Below are positions 24,491-31,858 of a stretch of 46,240 nt of DNA, piece after piece. The position numbers and the translations under genes are program-made. This DNA comes from Bacteroides sp. Lineage in GTDB: Bacteria; Bacteroidota; Bacteroidia; Bacteroidales; Bacteroidaceae. The stretch is from contig DXLM01000001.1 of assembly GCA_019414725.1 (NCBI GenBank), positions 139,813-186,052 of the forward strand. The letters are read 5' to 3'. Below the pieces are notes generated by a model that was not told the DNA's origin, did no database searches, and saw only the letters and a program-made list of their open reading frames with translations. Position 1 is the first letter of the stretch. Every line of letters starts with the position of its first letter.

Positions 24491-25069
24491 TTATTTCTTT
24501 TTCATTTTGGAACCGCACTTATTGACTTTCATTTTGGAACCACAAGCGTCTTTCTTAGCATATTGTTTTCTGTCAGGAACCCATTTTCCTCCCTGGAAAT
24601 TACCCTTATGTCCCTTATTGGCCATAGTTTCCTAATCATTGTATTTATTGATTGATATAGAATCTCTTGAGGCTTCGTCTCTAGCAGATTTCATATCTTT
24701 CTTATACTAAGCTCTTCCAGCCTTAAATTTATCAACTTCATTAGCTTTCTTAGTAACTTTAGTTCCTTTTTGTGCTTTCTGGCAAGCTTTACAGATTCTA
24801 CCGCCTTGCTTAAAATATACAAGCTCTTCTCCTTCTGGACATACCCCTTTTAGCTTCTTATAATACTCAAGCTTAGCTCCAAGCCTAGCCATTACTCCTC
24901 CTTGCATTTTCTGCATAAATTCCTGATACTTAGCTTTAATGCCGTCTTCTCCTAATTGTTCAGCATAAGCTTGTAAATCCTATTCAGATTGTACTTGTAT
25001 TCCCTACGCAGCGGCATCTTGTATTAGATATGCCATAAATGCTTTTTGTAATTCTTCCTAGTTAGCCAT
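24491..25069 (-). CDS. Lys/Cys-rich conserved crAss-type protein (192 aa)
   Basis: 192 residues with TAG-coded Gln from the fourth codon onward (M-A-N-Q), TAA stop. The N-terminal 60 residues are Gln-rich and helical. A C-x2-C pair (I-C-K-A-C-Q-K) and a very basic C-terminus with two C-G-S-K-M-K units suggest nucleic-acid or metal binding. Conserved genes of this look lie near TerL in crAss-like phages in my memory; a virion or packaging role is plausible. The ATG overlaps the stop of the GIY-YIG gene (TAATGG). Confidence 0.7.
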
Positions 25070-25725
25070 TACTCTTCTACTTTAATTAAATTGTTTTGAT
25101 TGTTTATCTTATTTGGATACTTTACATAGAAATAATTAGCAAAGTTTGGATTCTTAAGTCTTTTCTAAATAGTATTATACTTAATCCCAGTCTTTTCAGA
25201 GGCTTCTTTCAATGAATTATAGACAACTCCATCTATACTAATAATAGAATGATGAGACATACTTTTTCTCTTTTTAGCTGCCTAAGAGAGTTTCTCCTTA
25301 TGTTCTTTTGTTAGTGTCTTTCCCTTTTGGCCCTCACTAATATGTTTGGAATGTTCTGCAGACTTCTTAACTCCTGTAGTAGTTTCACTAATCTTACGTT
25401 TAGTTTCCTCTGTATGATGATATCCCAAAGTACTACCTGCTACTAACAAAATATTATACTCTGGCTTAATATTATCAATCCAAAACTGTTCTCTATCTAG
25501 TAAATCTTGTTTTATATTATCTGTAATTTCTACTGTTTCTATAATCTCAAACTCAAAACATTCCCTCCCATATTTATTATATGCATTTTGCAAATGTTGG
25601 TTTATGTGTCTGTTATGAAGTAATGCAGAAAAGTGTTCTAATCGACGTCTGTCTATATCAATAGAACTTCCAACATAACATTTACCATTACTAGAATTAC
25701 TTATTTTGTATACTCCTGCTTTCAT
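25069..25725 (-). CDS. GIY-YIG endonuclease with NUMOD modules (probable free-standing homing endonuclease)
   Basis: 218 residues with TAG read as Gln (one after residue 147), TAA stop. The N-terminus has G-V-Y-K-I at 3-7 and C-Y-V-G-S-S-I-D with R-R-L-E-H after it, the GIY-YIG nuclease core, followed by E-x-F-W-I-D and E-Y-N-I-L-L-V. NUMOD3-type repeats (H-T-E-E-T-K-R-K-I-S-E, then H-S-K-H-I-S-E-G-Q-K-G-K) and a C-terminal NUMOD1-like helix-turn-helix (Y-N-S-L-K-E-A-S-E-K-T-G) bind DNA. It sits inside the structural operon without an intron being evident. The ATG overlaps the stop of the preceding gene (ATGA). Confidence 0.9.
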
Positions 25726-25949
25726 TTTAGTTCAACAAGCTGAAGGTCCTTAGTATTAAACACTGCTTCCTACATAAGTCCGGAATCAGTAAACCATCTA
25801 CATCTTAATCCTCGTAATCCTTGGTTATCTTTAAATAAAGCTGCTTCTCTTCTTAGAACAAGCATAACTGGAGAATGCATTACTTTACACTACCGTAAAG
25901 TAACACAATCCCCAGGCTTAAAATAAACTTTTTCATCAATTGTTTCCAT
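25722..25949 (-). CDS. YodC-like (DUF2158-type) small protein (75 aa)
   Basis: 75 residues with TAG-coded Gln at L-R-Q-C and in L-M-Q-E, TGA stop. The pattern K-P-G-D-C-V-T-L near the start, C-R-W-F-T-D-S-G-L-M in the middle and L-Q-L-V-E at the end fits the YodC/DUF2158 fold, a small SH3-like barrel of unknown function. It overlaps the GroES-like gene by 14 bases and the GIY-YIG gene by 4. Confidence 0.65.
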
Positions 25950-26538
25950 ACTTCAATTCGTTTCTTCTTTCAGTTAGCTTTTCGTTAACTACAGCCATAA
26001 TTCTGTTCTCATTAACTACAACAAATCCAAACTTGTAGAACGGAACCATGCACTCGCTAGCTATTGTATAGAATACTATATCTCCAGGTTTTAGGAACTC
26101 ACACTTGTGCCCAACCTCAATAACAGTACCCACTTTAATAAATTGTTGTTCTTCTTCTATTTCTCCTGTTTCATTAGATTTATATGTTGGAGCAAATCCA
26201 CCTAAGTCTGTAATTAATCCACTCTTAGTAGTTTTAATTTTTTGAAACGGATTTTGTTCGAAAGGTTTAATTAATGCATACCCATACATAGGCATAATTT
26301 CTACACCATTCATATCCTCAGATAATGATTTGGCGTAAGATTCTAAAGCTGCATTATGTTTAGAGAATTTATCTTCTAATTCATCTACTGCTGTATTGAA
26401 TCTTTCCTGTTTTTCTCTTAATAAAGTTTTATCTGCAGCTTCTCCATTTACTATAAGGTGCTGTCCTGTACCTTCCATACCAGTTATAGCTAGTGCTAGT
26501 TTCTCATTACTGTTCAATTCTGTTCTTAAAGTTTCCAT
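25936..26538 (-). CDS. GroES-like domain protein (200 aa)
   Basis: 200 residues, no TAG, TGA stop. Residues about 30-80 form a helical, coiled-coil-like segment. From about 85 the sequence has a co-chaperonin-like barrel: M-Y-G-Y-A-L-I-K-P-F-E, then G-T-V-I-E-V-G, L-K-P-G-D-I-V-F-Y, and the end V-V-V-N-E-N-R-I-M-A-V-V. Phage GroES-like proteins can replace the host co-chaperonin for capsid folding, but the long N-terminal helix is unlike a simple GroES, so a structural role is possible too. Confidence 0.7.
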   Translation of the reverse strand: METLRTELNSNEKLALAITGMEGTGQHLIVNGEAADKTLLREKQERFNTAVDELEDKFSKHNAALESYAKSLSEDMNGVEIMPMYGYALIKPFEQNPFQKIKTTKSGLITDLGGFAPTYKSNETGEIEEEQQFIKVGTVIEVGHKCEFLKPGDIVFYTIASECMVPFYKFGFVVVNENRIMAVVNEKLTERRNELKYGNN

Positions 26539-26546
26539 AATTCATT

Positions 26547-26870
26547 TTACCATTTACATAAATCACAATGTTCATCTTCTATTCTAGTTTTGTTCTCTAG
26601 TATACAACCACACTCCTCACATACTTCTCCAAATGAAGTCTATAATTTATGAGGACAAGTATTACAAATATTTAATCTTGTGGTTGCTAAATCTTGATTA
26701 ATTCCAAATATATGGAAATATATACTCTTCAATATTACTAAAGGTTTAGTAAATATTGCTTTAATCCATTTCTTTGACATCTTTTCAGTAGGTTCTTGAG
26801 TCATAAGTATATAAGCCTTAGTAGGGTTAGCCATTACTGGAGTCCCATATAGTAATAAATTATTTACCAT
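26547..26870 (-). CDS. Zinc-ribbon-like Cys-rich protein (107 aa)
   Basis: 107 residues with one TAG-coded Gln at 26640-26642, TAA stop. The N-terminal half has a hydrophobic helix (L-V-I-L-K-S-I-Y-F-H-I-F). The C-terminal half has three Cys pairs: I-C-N-T-C, V-C-E-E-C-G-C and L-C with a preceding C, which look like zinc ribbons. The TAG lies between the first and second Cys clusters, so standard termination would remove most of the metal site. It overlaps the preceding Cys-rich gene by 7 bases. Confidence 0.65.
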
Positions 26871-27079
26871 TTCTTCGCAGGACAATGCTTCTTCTCATTA
26901 GGTATCTTTAATTCCAGTAGACATCCGCATCCTTTTATATATCCTTCTTTTGGACCAATACTTATGTCATTGTTTTCTGGATTTAAATACAACTGTCCAT
27001 TACATATTGCATCTTCTTGATTACATATTGGACAGCGTCTACATATTTTCCATCTTTCTTCTATTTCCTCTAGTGTCAT
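26864..27079 (-). CDS. Cys-rich small protein (71 aa)
   Basis: 71 residues, TAA stop. Cysteines occur as C-x2-C-x2-C (C-R-R-C-P-I-C), a single C near D-A-I-C, then G-C-G-C and H-C-P. These could bind one or two zinc ions. It lies between the RecB-like nuclease and another Cys-rich protein, and the three may act together in DNA processing; that is inference from position only. Confidence 0.65.
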   Translation of the reverse strand: MTLEEIEERWKICRRCPICNQEDAICNGQLYLNPENNDISIGPKEGYIKGCGCLLELKIPNEKKHCPAKKW

Positions 27080-27081
27080 AA

Positions 27082-27996
27082 TTAATATTCAATACGTTGA
27101 CGTTTCTTTTTATTTTCTGCCAATATAGATTCTTTCTTGTAAAAAGAAAGCATTCTTATTACTTCATCTTTTAAATATGGTAAGTGATATACTGTCATGT
27201 TGTCACTGTGGTCGAAGTGTACTAAAACTAAGTCTTCAATTTCAAATTCTGGGTTTTTCTTCTGAATCATCCAGGCGTAAGTACTTAGCTGAAGGGTATA
27301 ATGCCAATAATTAACATCATCTAAATTATTTAGAGGATACTTCATCTTAACTGATGTCTTAGTTTTAGAATTAAAGAAACTCTTTGTTTCTATTTTTTTA
27401 TTAGTCTTCCAGTCGCCAATAATTATCTTATTACCTCTTTTAACTAATAAGTCAATTTGTCCAGCTATTCTTAGTTTTCCGTCCTCAGATACTCTAGAGA
27501 TTAGATACTCAGGATATACCCCATTCTCCAAATCTAGATTGTTATAGTCTTTTATACACTCAAACTTGCCACCTATTTGATATTTACTTAGGTCTATATC
27601 CTTCTTCTTTTTGTAAAAAGAGTTTTCCAAATCTGCATGGATTCTAGTTCCTCTCTCGCAAGAGTTTCTGTTCTCCATATCCCATGCATCTAAGATAGCT
27701 TGTTGTTCTTTATTAAACTCGTCTTCTGTAATGTTATGAAGTTCAAGTAGAACTTTGTCAAATTTCTTAGTATTCAGCAGAGATTTTTTCTCGATAGCCC
27801 AATCTTCTTTAGGTAGAAGTTTCTCTAGTGCTTTATAAGCTGACCAGAACTCTTTATCAAAGGGTTGGGTGAAAGAATGAATTAAAGTCGTTACAGATAT
27901 AAATTTCTGTTCTGGCTTTGTAACATCATAATAAATATGAGCTTCCTCTTCGAAAGCTATGTTCCCATTTTGTTTTGTAATTTTACTTTTGTCCAT
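27082..27996 (-). CDS. PD-(D/E)XK nuclease, RecB/Cas4-like
   Basis: 304 residues, TAA stop, no TAG. It shows the RecB-family nuclease pattern: R-G-T-R-I-H-A-D-L-E near residue 115, then P-E-Y-L-I-S, A-G-Q-I-D-L-L-V with the catalytic Asp, and I-I-I-G-D-W-K-T-N-K with the second Asp and Lys. A Q-L-S-T-Y-A-W-M helix follows, as in this family. It is the first gene of the leftward block and probably acts in phage recombination or DNA end processing. Confidence 0.85.
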   Translation of the reverse strand: MDKSKITKQNGNIAFEEEAHIYYDVTKPEQKFISVTTLIHSFTQPFDKEFWSAYKALEKLLPKEDWAIEKKSLLNTKKFDKVLLELHNITEDEFNKEQQAILDAWDMENRNSCERGTRIHADLENSFYKKKKDIDLSKYQIGGKFECIKDYNNLDLENGVYPEYLISRVSEDGKLRIAGQIDLLVKRGNKIIIGDWKTNKKIETKSFFNSKTKTSVKMKYPLNNLDDVNYWHYTLQLSTYAWMIQKKNPEFEIEDLVLVHFDHSDNMTVYHLPYLKDEVIRMLSFYKKESILAENKKKRQRIEY

Positions 27997-28110
27997 TAGT
28001 CATAATTCATTTAATCATTTATCACATTTATCTATATTTATTTGATACTTTTCAAGTATATTAATATTCTTTGTAAGATACAAATCAATAAATAATACAT
28101 TATATTAAAA
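27997..28110. promoter_or_regulatory. Divergent intergenic region
   Basis: An AT-rich 114-bp gap separates the leftward structural block from the rightward small-gene cluster, so it must hold or lead to promoters for both. An A-C-T-T-type inverted repeat (ATACTT near 28047 with AAGTAT just after) is present. I cannot place a convincing Bacteroidales promoter by eye. Confidence 0.4.
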
Positions 28111-28452
28111 ATGTCTAATATGACAAAAATGGTAACATTTGGATGTCCAATTTTTAAAAACGGGTCAGGCATTCATATTAAAGAGAAAAACAAAGGTAAA
28201 TTTACTGCCTCTGCTAAGGCTGCAGGATAGTCTGTACAGGAACATGCTAAATCTGTACTAAACAATCCTAATGCTACTCCTCTTCAGAAGAAGCGTGCTA
28301 ACTTTGCTAGAAACGCGGCTAAATGGAAACACGAAGATGGAGCTAAGATACATAAACCAAGTGGACATAGATCTATTCTAGATAATGGATGGATTCCTAC
28401 TACTAGATTAAAGAAAGGAAATTATGGATTAATTAAAACAAGAAAGCAATGA
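28111..28452 (+). CDS. Conserved basic crAss-type protein (113 aa)
   Basis: 113 residues with one TAG-coded Gln (A-G-Q-S-V-Q-E-H-A), TGA stop. Strongly basic, with a central Q-K-K-R-A-N-F-A-R-N-A-A-K-W segment and a G-x-G-I-H-I-K motif near the start. Similar small basic proteins are widespread in crAss-like phages as I recall; nucleic-acid or virion association is plausible but not shown. It is the first gene to the right of the divergent region and is coupled by ATGA to the next micro-ORF. Confidence 0.75.
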
Positions 28453-28526
28453 ACGCTGTAGTTAAATTAATTAAAGAATTTATACTTAAGATATATCTTT
28501 ATTTACTATTTATATTTAATAAGTAA
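28449..28526 (+). CDS. Membrane microprotein (25 aa)
   Basis: 25 residues, TAA stop. The ATG overlaps the stop of the upstream gene (ATGA) and the stop is one base before the next ATG, which supports translation. The sequence is a short basic start followed by a hydrophobic helix (I-Y-L-Y-L-L-F-I-F). Several very short membrane peptides of this kind occur in the window. Confidence 0.45.
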   Translation: MNAVVKLIKEFILKIYLYLLFIFNK

Positions 28527-28527
28527 T

Positions 28528-28719
28528 ATGGACTATAATAGAGCAACTCTTTATGCGGCTACTGGTCGTACTTTATTACTCCCTGGCTGGAAAGGGTATT
28601 TTTATTGGGACTATACTAAGAATGAATTAAATTTTAGAAATGGAGACTATCATTTAGATAACAAATAGCTCAAGGAGAAAGGAGTTATGGAACGTAATGA
28701 TTGGTATTATATAATATGA
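28528..28719 (+). CDS. Small aromatic-rich phage protein (63 aa)
   Basis: 63 residues with one TAG-coded Gln (D-N-K-Q-L-K-E), TGA stop. Motif-like features are A-T-G-R-T-L-L-L-P-G-W-K-G-Y-F and a Y-x-W-D-Y-T-K-N-E-L. The ending N-D-W-Y-Y-I-I is typical of short Bacteroidales phage proteins that I have seen, function unknown. Coupled by ATGA overlap to the next gene. Confidence 0.65.
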
Positions 28720-29108
28720 TAATTAAAAATAATATTATACCGTTTGGAGGTTATAAAGTAATTAATCTGTTTGGATTAATATTTACTAAGTCGGATTTGA
28801 CTGATGAGGATAAGAATCACGAGAATATCCATTCAGTATAGATTTTAGAATGTGCAATAGCGTTTGCAATACTTATATCTATATTATTTGGATTAGAATG
28901 GGTATGGTTAGCTATTCCATCTTTCTATATCTGGTATGGATTAGAGTATTTAATTATACGACTATTAAGACTTAAAGATTCTCAAAATGATTGCTACAGA
29001 GATGTAAGCTTTGAAGAAGAAGCTTATATGAATGAAGACAATTTACAGTATCTAGAAGGATAGAGAAAGATGTTTTCATGGATAAAATATCTAAAAGTTA
29101 ATGCATAA
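28716..29108 (+). CDS. Membrane HExxH protein, putative metallopeptidase-like (130 aa)
   Basis: 130 residues with two TAG-coded Gln, TAA stop. H-E-N-I-H at 35-39 matches the HExxH zinc-peptidase motif, and is followed by a hydrophobic region (about 43-80) and a conserved-looking F-E-E-E-A-Y near 105. Small proteins with this arrangement are common in Bacteroidales phages and genomes in my memory; peptidase activity has not been seen in the sequence beyond this motif. One TAG codes the Gln three residues after the second His, so the helix and tail depend on suppression. Confidence 0.7.
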
Positions 29109-29152
29109 CAAAATAGGCGAACTTAGACAATTAAGTCTAGGCTCGCCTATTT
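29109..29152. terminator. Bidirectional terminator between converging genes
   Basis: A-T-A-G-G-C-G-A on the left pairs with T-C-G-C-C-T-A-T on the right, with an inner C-T-T-A-G-A-C / G-T-C-T-A-(G) stem. The right arm is followed by TTTTT and the left arm is preceded by AAAA, so it can act on both strands. It separates the rightward gene ending at 29108 from the leftward gene ending at 29153. Confidence 0.85.
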
Positions 29153-29356
29153 TTATTTACTATTATACGTACAAGTGATTCTGTTTGGCTCTTCCCACCA
29201 AGGTTTATCTGAAAGTGGAGTTCTGATGCTATTGGGCCAATTTATAATTGGAGTAGTTTCCTCTACTATAGCCTCCATTATTTTAAATAATGTATCCAAG
29301 TCTAGCTCTGGAAGCAGCTCATGAATATTAGTTATTGTTTTCTTATAATTTATCAT
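29153..29356 (-). CDS. Hypothetical protein (67 aa)
   Basis: 67 residues, TAA stop, acidic and helical at the start (E-L-L-P-E-L-D-L-D-T-L-F) and W/P-rich at the end (K-P-W-W-E-E-P-N-R). Last gene of the small leftward operon that contains the amber suppressor tRNA. No family recognised. Confidence 0.55.
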   Translation of the reverse strand: MINYKKTITNIHELLPELDLDTLFKIMEAIVEETTPIINWPNSIRTPLSDKPWWEEPNRITCTYNSK

Positions 29357-29402
29357 ATCCTTTAAAAGTGTTGTTAATAATTACGTAGTATCTACTGACA
29401 TA

Positions 29403-29582
29403 TTAGTACGATACACTTAGCTTATTTAAGTTGTCTAGATAATCTAAGAACCATTGTTCGTTTTGTTTTCCTTCTTCTACAATAGTATTAATTAAAGATT
29501 CTATAGCTAATAGTGTTATTTCTGCTAGTTCCTCTAATTCCGATTTAGTAAGTTCGTTATATTTTTCAATCAAGTTTAACAT
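29403..29582 (-). CDS. Hypothetical small helical protein (59 aa)
   Basis: 59 residues, TAA stop, acidic helix (E-L-T-K-S-E-L-E-E-L-A-E) then W-F-L-D-Y-L-D-N-L. The start overlaps the end of the upstream gene by 17 bases. No TAG codons. No family recognised. Confidence 0.5.
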   Translation of the reverse strand: MLNLIEKYNELTKSELEELAEITLLAIESLINTIVEEGKQNEQWFLDYLDNLNKLSVSY

Positions 29583-29880
29583 AATCCATCCAGTCTTTTA
29601 TATATGATTTACATTCTTCCAAATCTGGATAGATACTTGTTATAGAGCATCCAGTTTTCGGATTTTTAAAGTGGTGCATCTTAGCCTCTTCTTTTTTCTC
29701 CTCTTCTGTATTTCTATTTAATGTTCTATTCCAATAGTTGTACTTTTCATCTAACATTTCCATATCACATTCCTCTAATATTTTCATATTAGGGTTATTC
29801 ATTATCTTGTCGTATTTTCTCTTTAAATTAGAGACTTTGACAACATCATTTCCATTTAATACAACTGCACACTGTTTCAT
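29566..29880 (-). CDS. Hypothetical protein (104 aa)
   Basis: 104 residues, TGA stop, charged with many Lys and Glu (N-T-E-E-E-K-K-E-E-A-K). The ATG overlaps the upstream stop (ATGA). No TAG codons. No family recognised. Confidence 0.6.
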   Translation of the reverse strand: MKQCAVVLNGNDVVKVSNLKRKYDKIMNNPNMKILEECDMEMLDEKYNYWNRTLNRNTEEEKKEEAKMHHFKNPKTGCSITSIYPDLEECKSYIKDWMDYVKLD

Positions 29881-30104
29881 TTCAATACCTTATAAGTACA
29901 TATCTTGCCTATCTGTTTTCCTTGAACTGTTATTTGCGGAAGAAAATAGCAGGCTTGATTCTCAAATTCTTGAGGTACAAAGATATAATCAAACTTACTT
30001 CCAACTACCTTCTCACAAACTTTATTCCAATCGTCTCCCTCTTCTATAATAAGAGTTTTAGCTCCTGTTGGAGTTACTACATAATTCTCATTTAATTTTA
30101 TCAT
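29877..30104 (-). CDS. Hypothetical protein (75 aa)
   Basis: 75 residues from the ATG at 30104, TGA stop. A longer reading frame upstream runs through the tRNA and is not used. Beta-rich with Y-V-V-T-P-T-G-A-K-T-L-I and Y-F-L-P-Q-I-T-V-Q-G-K. It begins about 17 bases after the suppressor tRNA, in the same transcript direction. Confidence 0.55.
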   Translation of the reverse strand: MIKLNENYVVTPTGAKTLIIEEGDDWNKVCEKVVGSKFDYIFVPQEFENQACYFLPQITVQGKQIGKICTYKVLK

Positions 30105-30121
30105 AACTATTAATTTTGGCG

Positions 30122-30193
30122 TTGCCCTACTAGGATTCGAACCCAGACTAAATGATTTAGAGTCATCTGTGCTGACCATTACACCATAGGGCA
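30122..30193 (-). tRNA. Amber suppressor tRNA, anticodon CUA (probably charged with Gln)
   Basis: A full cloverleaf: acceptor TGCCCTA / TAGGGCA, anticodon stem GATGA / TCATT around loop CTCTAAA, T-stem CTGGG / CCTAG. The loop gives anticodon CUA, which reads UAG. The body matches the phage tRNA-Gln(UUG) at 45819-45890 nearly base for base in the D-arm and T-arm (TGGTGTAATGGT, then AGTCT-GGTTCGA), including the U1-A72 pair recognised by bacterial GlnRS. This explains TAG = Gln in the late genes. It lies inside a leftward operon of small genes. Position 37 is A. Confidence 0.95.
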
Positions 30194-30198
30194 GTAAC

Positions 30199-30339
30199 TT
30201 ATTTCTCTTTTAGAGATTTATTTTCTGCTGCCAATTTCTCTAGTTCTTTTCTTAATTGTTCATTTTCGTGAAATAAAGCCTGCATAGTAGCGTTGATATT
30301 AGCTAATAGTATTCTCATTTGAGCAACCTATTCATACAT
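30199..30339 (-). CDS. Coiled-coil microprotein (46 aa)
   Basis: 46 residues, with the fourth codon TAG (M-Y-E-Q), TAA stop. Leu heptads in the second half (E-Q-L-R-K-E-L-E-K-L-A-A-E) suggest a short coiled coil. The ATG overlaps the end of the upstream gene. Because its fourth codon is TAG, it can only be made when the suppressor tRNA encoded six bases downstream is active. Confidence 0.55.
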
Positions 30340-30733
30340 AAGCTTTCAGTTGTTCAATTCTCTTTTTAGCTATATCTGACAATGCCATTTTGAATTTAGC
30401 AATACCAGCTCTTACTGTTTCTAACTTGCCGCTTTCTAAGCATTCTTGTATTTTATGAACTTCAAGCTCTCCTAGATATTCGCATACATCTATAAATAAA
30501 TCATCATCTAGAGATTCTAAATATTTCTGGAATTGGTCTACCTCTTCATTAGCTAGACAGCTTTCTTCCTTCTATCTTTCATAAGATATTAATAAGAACA
30601 AAGAATCGTCGGTAGATTCGGACTTAATAGTTAGCCCATTACCAGACATATAATATTCTTGATTCGTATTAATTGCCTCAACTAGCTATTTAAACTAGTC
30701 CTAATTTAACAATGTTTCTAAGTCTGTAATCAT
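30332..30733 (-). CDS. Hypothetical protein with clustered early TAG codons (133 aa)
   Basis: 133 residues, TGA stop. The codons at positions 11, 13 and 16 are TAG (L-L-N-Q-D-Q-F-K-Q-L), and one more follows in the middle. The rest is helical (D-Q-F-Q-K-Y-L-E-S-L and A-K-F-K-M-A-L-S-D-I-A-K-K). First gene of the leftward operon with the amber suppressor tRNA. No family recognised. Confidence 0.65.
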
Positions 30734-31057
30734 AATTGTTTTCTTTTTAGTTATATACAACAATAACCTCCGAAAAGTTAAACGCAAAGTTAAAAAATTC
30801 TAATTCAAATATTATACATATTTTATATATTAAGGGGAAAGCCGGTACAGGTACTTTATATAAATAGCCCCCTGGGGTTATTATAAATTCCGACTTTTAT
30901 ATTTGGAGGGCAATTACCTAGATTCCAAAAATTCATAGAGTGAGTGTAGTGGCGGTCCACCACTACGTTAGACCCCCCTGGGGTTCGTAGTGGAAAATAA
31001 ATATCCATATATATAATCCCTAACCATATAAGAGTAATAATTATAAATTTTATAACA
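30734..31057. promoter_or_regulatory. Divergent control region with GC-rich palindromes and alternative hairpins
   Basis: A 324-bp gene-free stretch between the leftward suppressor-tRNA operon and the rightward accessory block. It holds two copies of CCCCTGGGGTT (near 30870 and 30975), which stand out in AT-rich DNA, and two overlapping inverted repeats (30946-30966 and 30960-30993) that share the arm CCACTAC and so exclude each other. Both operons must be controlled from here. No standard promoter could be placed with confidence. Confidence 0.6.
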
Positions 31058-31525
31058 ATGGCAACAGAAAGAAACAGCCGAGAAAAGGGTGAAGCACTCG
31101 CAGCGGCACAGGGTACACAAATCAAGGATTTTGCAGCAGCAGGAAAAACTAATTTACCACCTACGGAACTTGCAAACGTGGAAGTAGGGGAAGAGTTTAC
31201 AATTCCCAATGACTACAAAATCTATGAACGTGAATTTAACGGTAACAAATATCAGTTTGTTGTTACCGAAGAAGGAAAATTCTTTTACGTTTCATGGCTC
31301 ACACGTGGAGCAAAGCCCAAAGACGGGGGAGATTTTGTAAGACCTAAAGGTACAGTAATCGAAAAGTTTTACAAAAATCCTAATGCCTCTTACGATGAGG
31401 CATTTAAGGGCATCACTGGGAAACCTATGATAGTAAAAGAATTTACCAAAGTTGAAGGTGAAAACTTTACCACAAAGGTGGCAACCATCGACTTTGTAAA
31501 ATAGTTTAACATTGGGTAGGGGTGA
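31058..31525 (+). CDS. Early-type protein, first of two tandem paralogues (148 aa, or 155 with readthrough)
   Basis: 148 residues to a TAG at 31502-31504. If that TAG is read as Gln, seven more residues follow (Q-F-N-I-G-Q-G) to a TGA at 31523-31525, which lies in the loop of a hairpin. It is clearly related to the gene at 32139: both have M-A-T-E-(R/K)-N, a T-I-P-(N/K)-D segment, L-T-R-G-A-(K/R)-P and F-V-R-P-(K/T)-G-T-V. The coding sequence has higher GC than its neighbours. Strong expression near the divergent control region is likely. Function unknown. Confidence 0.75.
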
Positions 31526-31536
31526 CAGACCTACCC
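31514..31536 (+). terminator. Hairpin after first paralogue
   Basis: GGGTAGG and CCTACCC pair around a 9-base loop. No T-run follows, so this may be an RNA-stabilising or attenuation hairpin instead of a terminator. The TGA that would end the readthrough form is in its loop. Confidence 0.5.
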
Positions 31537-31552
31537 TATAAATTTAAACATT

Positions 31553-31819
31553 ATGACAAAAGAATACGTTGAAGAAAGATATAACCTATTATTTGAACTT
31601 TATGGGATTCAATCTCGTGGTTGGTCAATGTTGCATGAGCAATTTAATAGATACGTGTTTTGCCCAGATAACCGCAAATCATTAATAGCGGAATATTTAG
31701 TTTGGGAAGACTTTGTAGAAGACGCAAAGAAATTCAATGTTCCTTATTATATGGGAATTGATAACTTTCTGAAAGAATACAAAAACGCTGTTTATTCATG
31801 CTTAACTAACTTACAATAA
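31553..31819 (+). CDS. Hypothetical protein (88 aa)
   Basis: 88 residues, TAA stop, no TAG. Helical with many aromatic residues (Y-N-L-L-F-E-L-Y-G, S-R-G-W-S-M-L-H-E-Q-F). It sits between the two tandem paralogues. No family recognised. Confidence 0.6.
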   Translation: MTKEYVEERYNLLFELYGIQSRGWSMLHEQFNRYVFCPDNRKSLIAEYLVWEDFVEDAKKFNVPYYMGIDNFLKEYKNAVYSCLTNLQ

Positions 31820-31858
31820 TATAAAGTTGCGCACGACACGAATTAAGTGCATAAAACT

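Noticed and set aside
29877..30179. Longer 100-residue form of the minus-strand gene
   Set aside because: The extra 25 codons run through the suppressor tRNA gene; the ATG at 30104 is the sensible start.
30856..31209. 117-residue minus-strand frame
   Set aside because: Antisense to the GC-richer gene at 31058 and to its leader; composition is that of a shadow frame.
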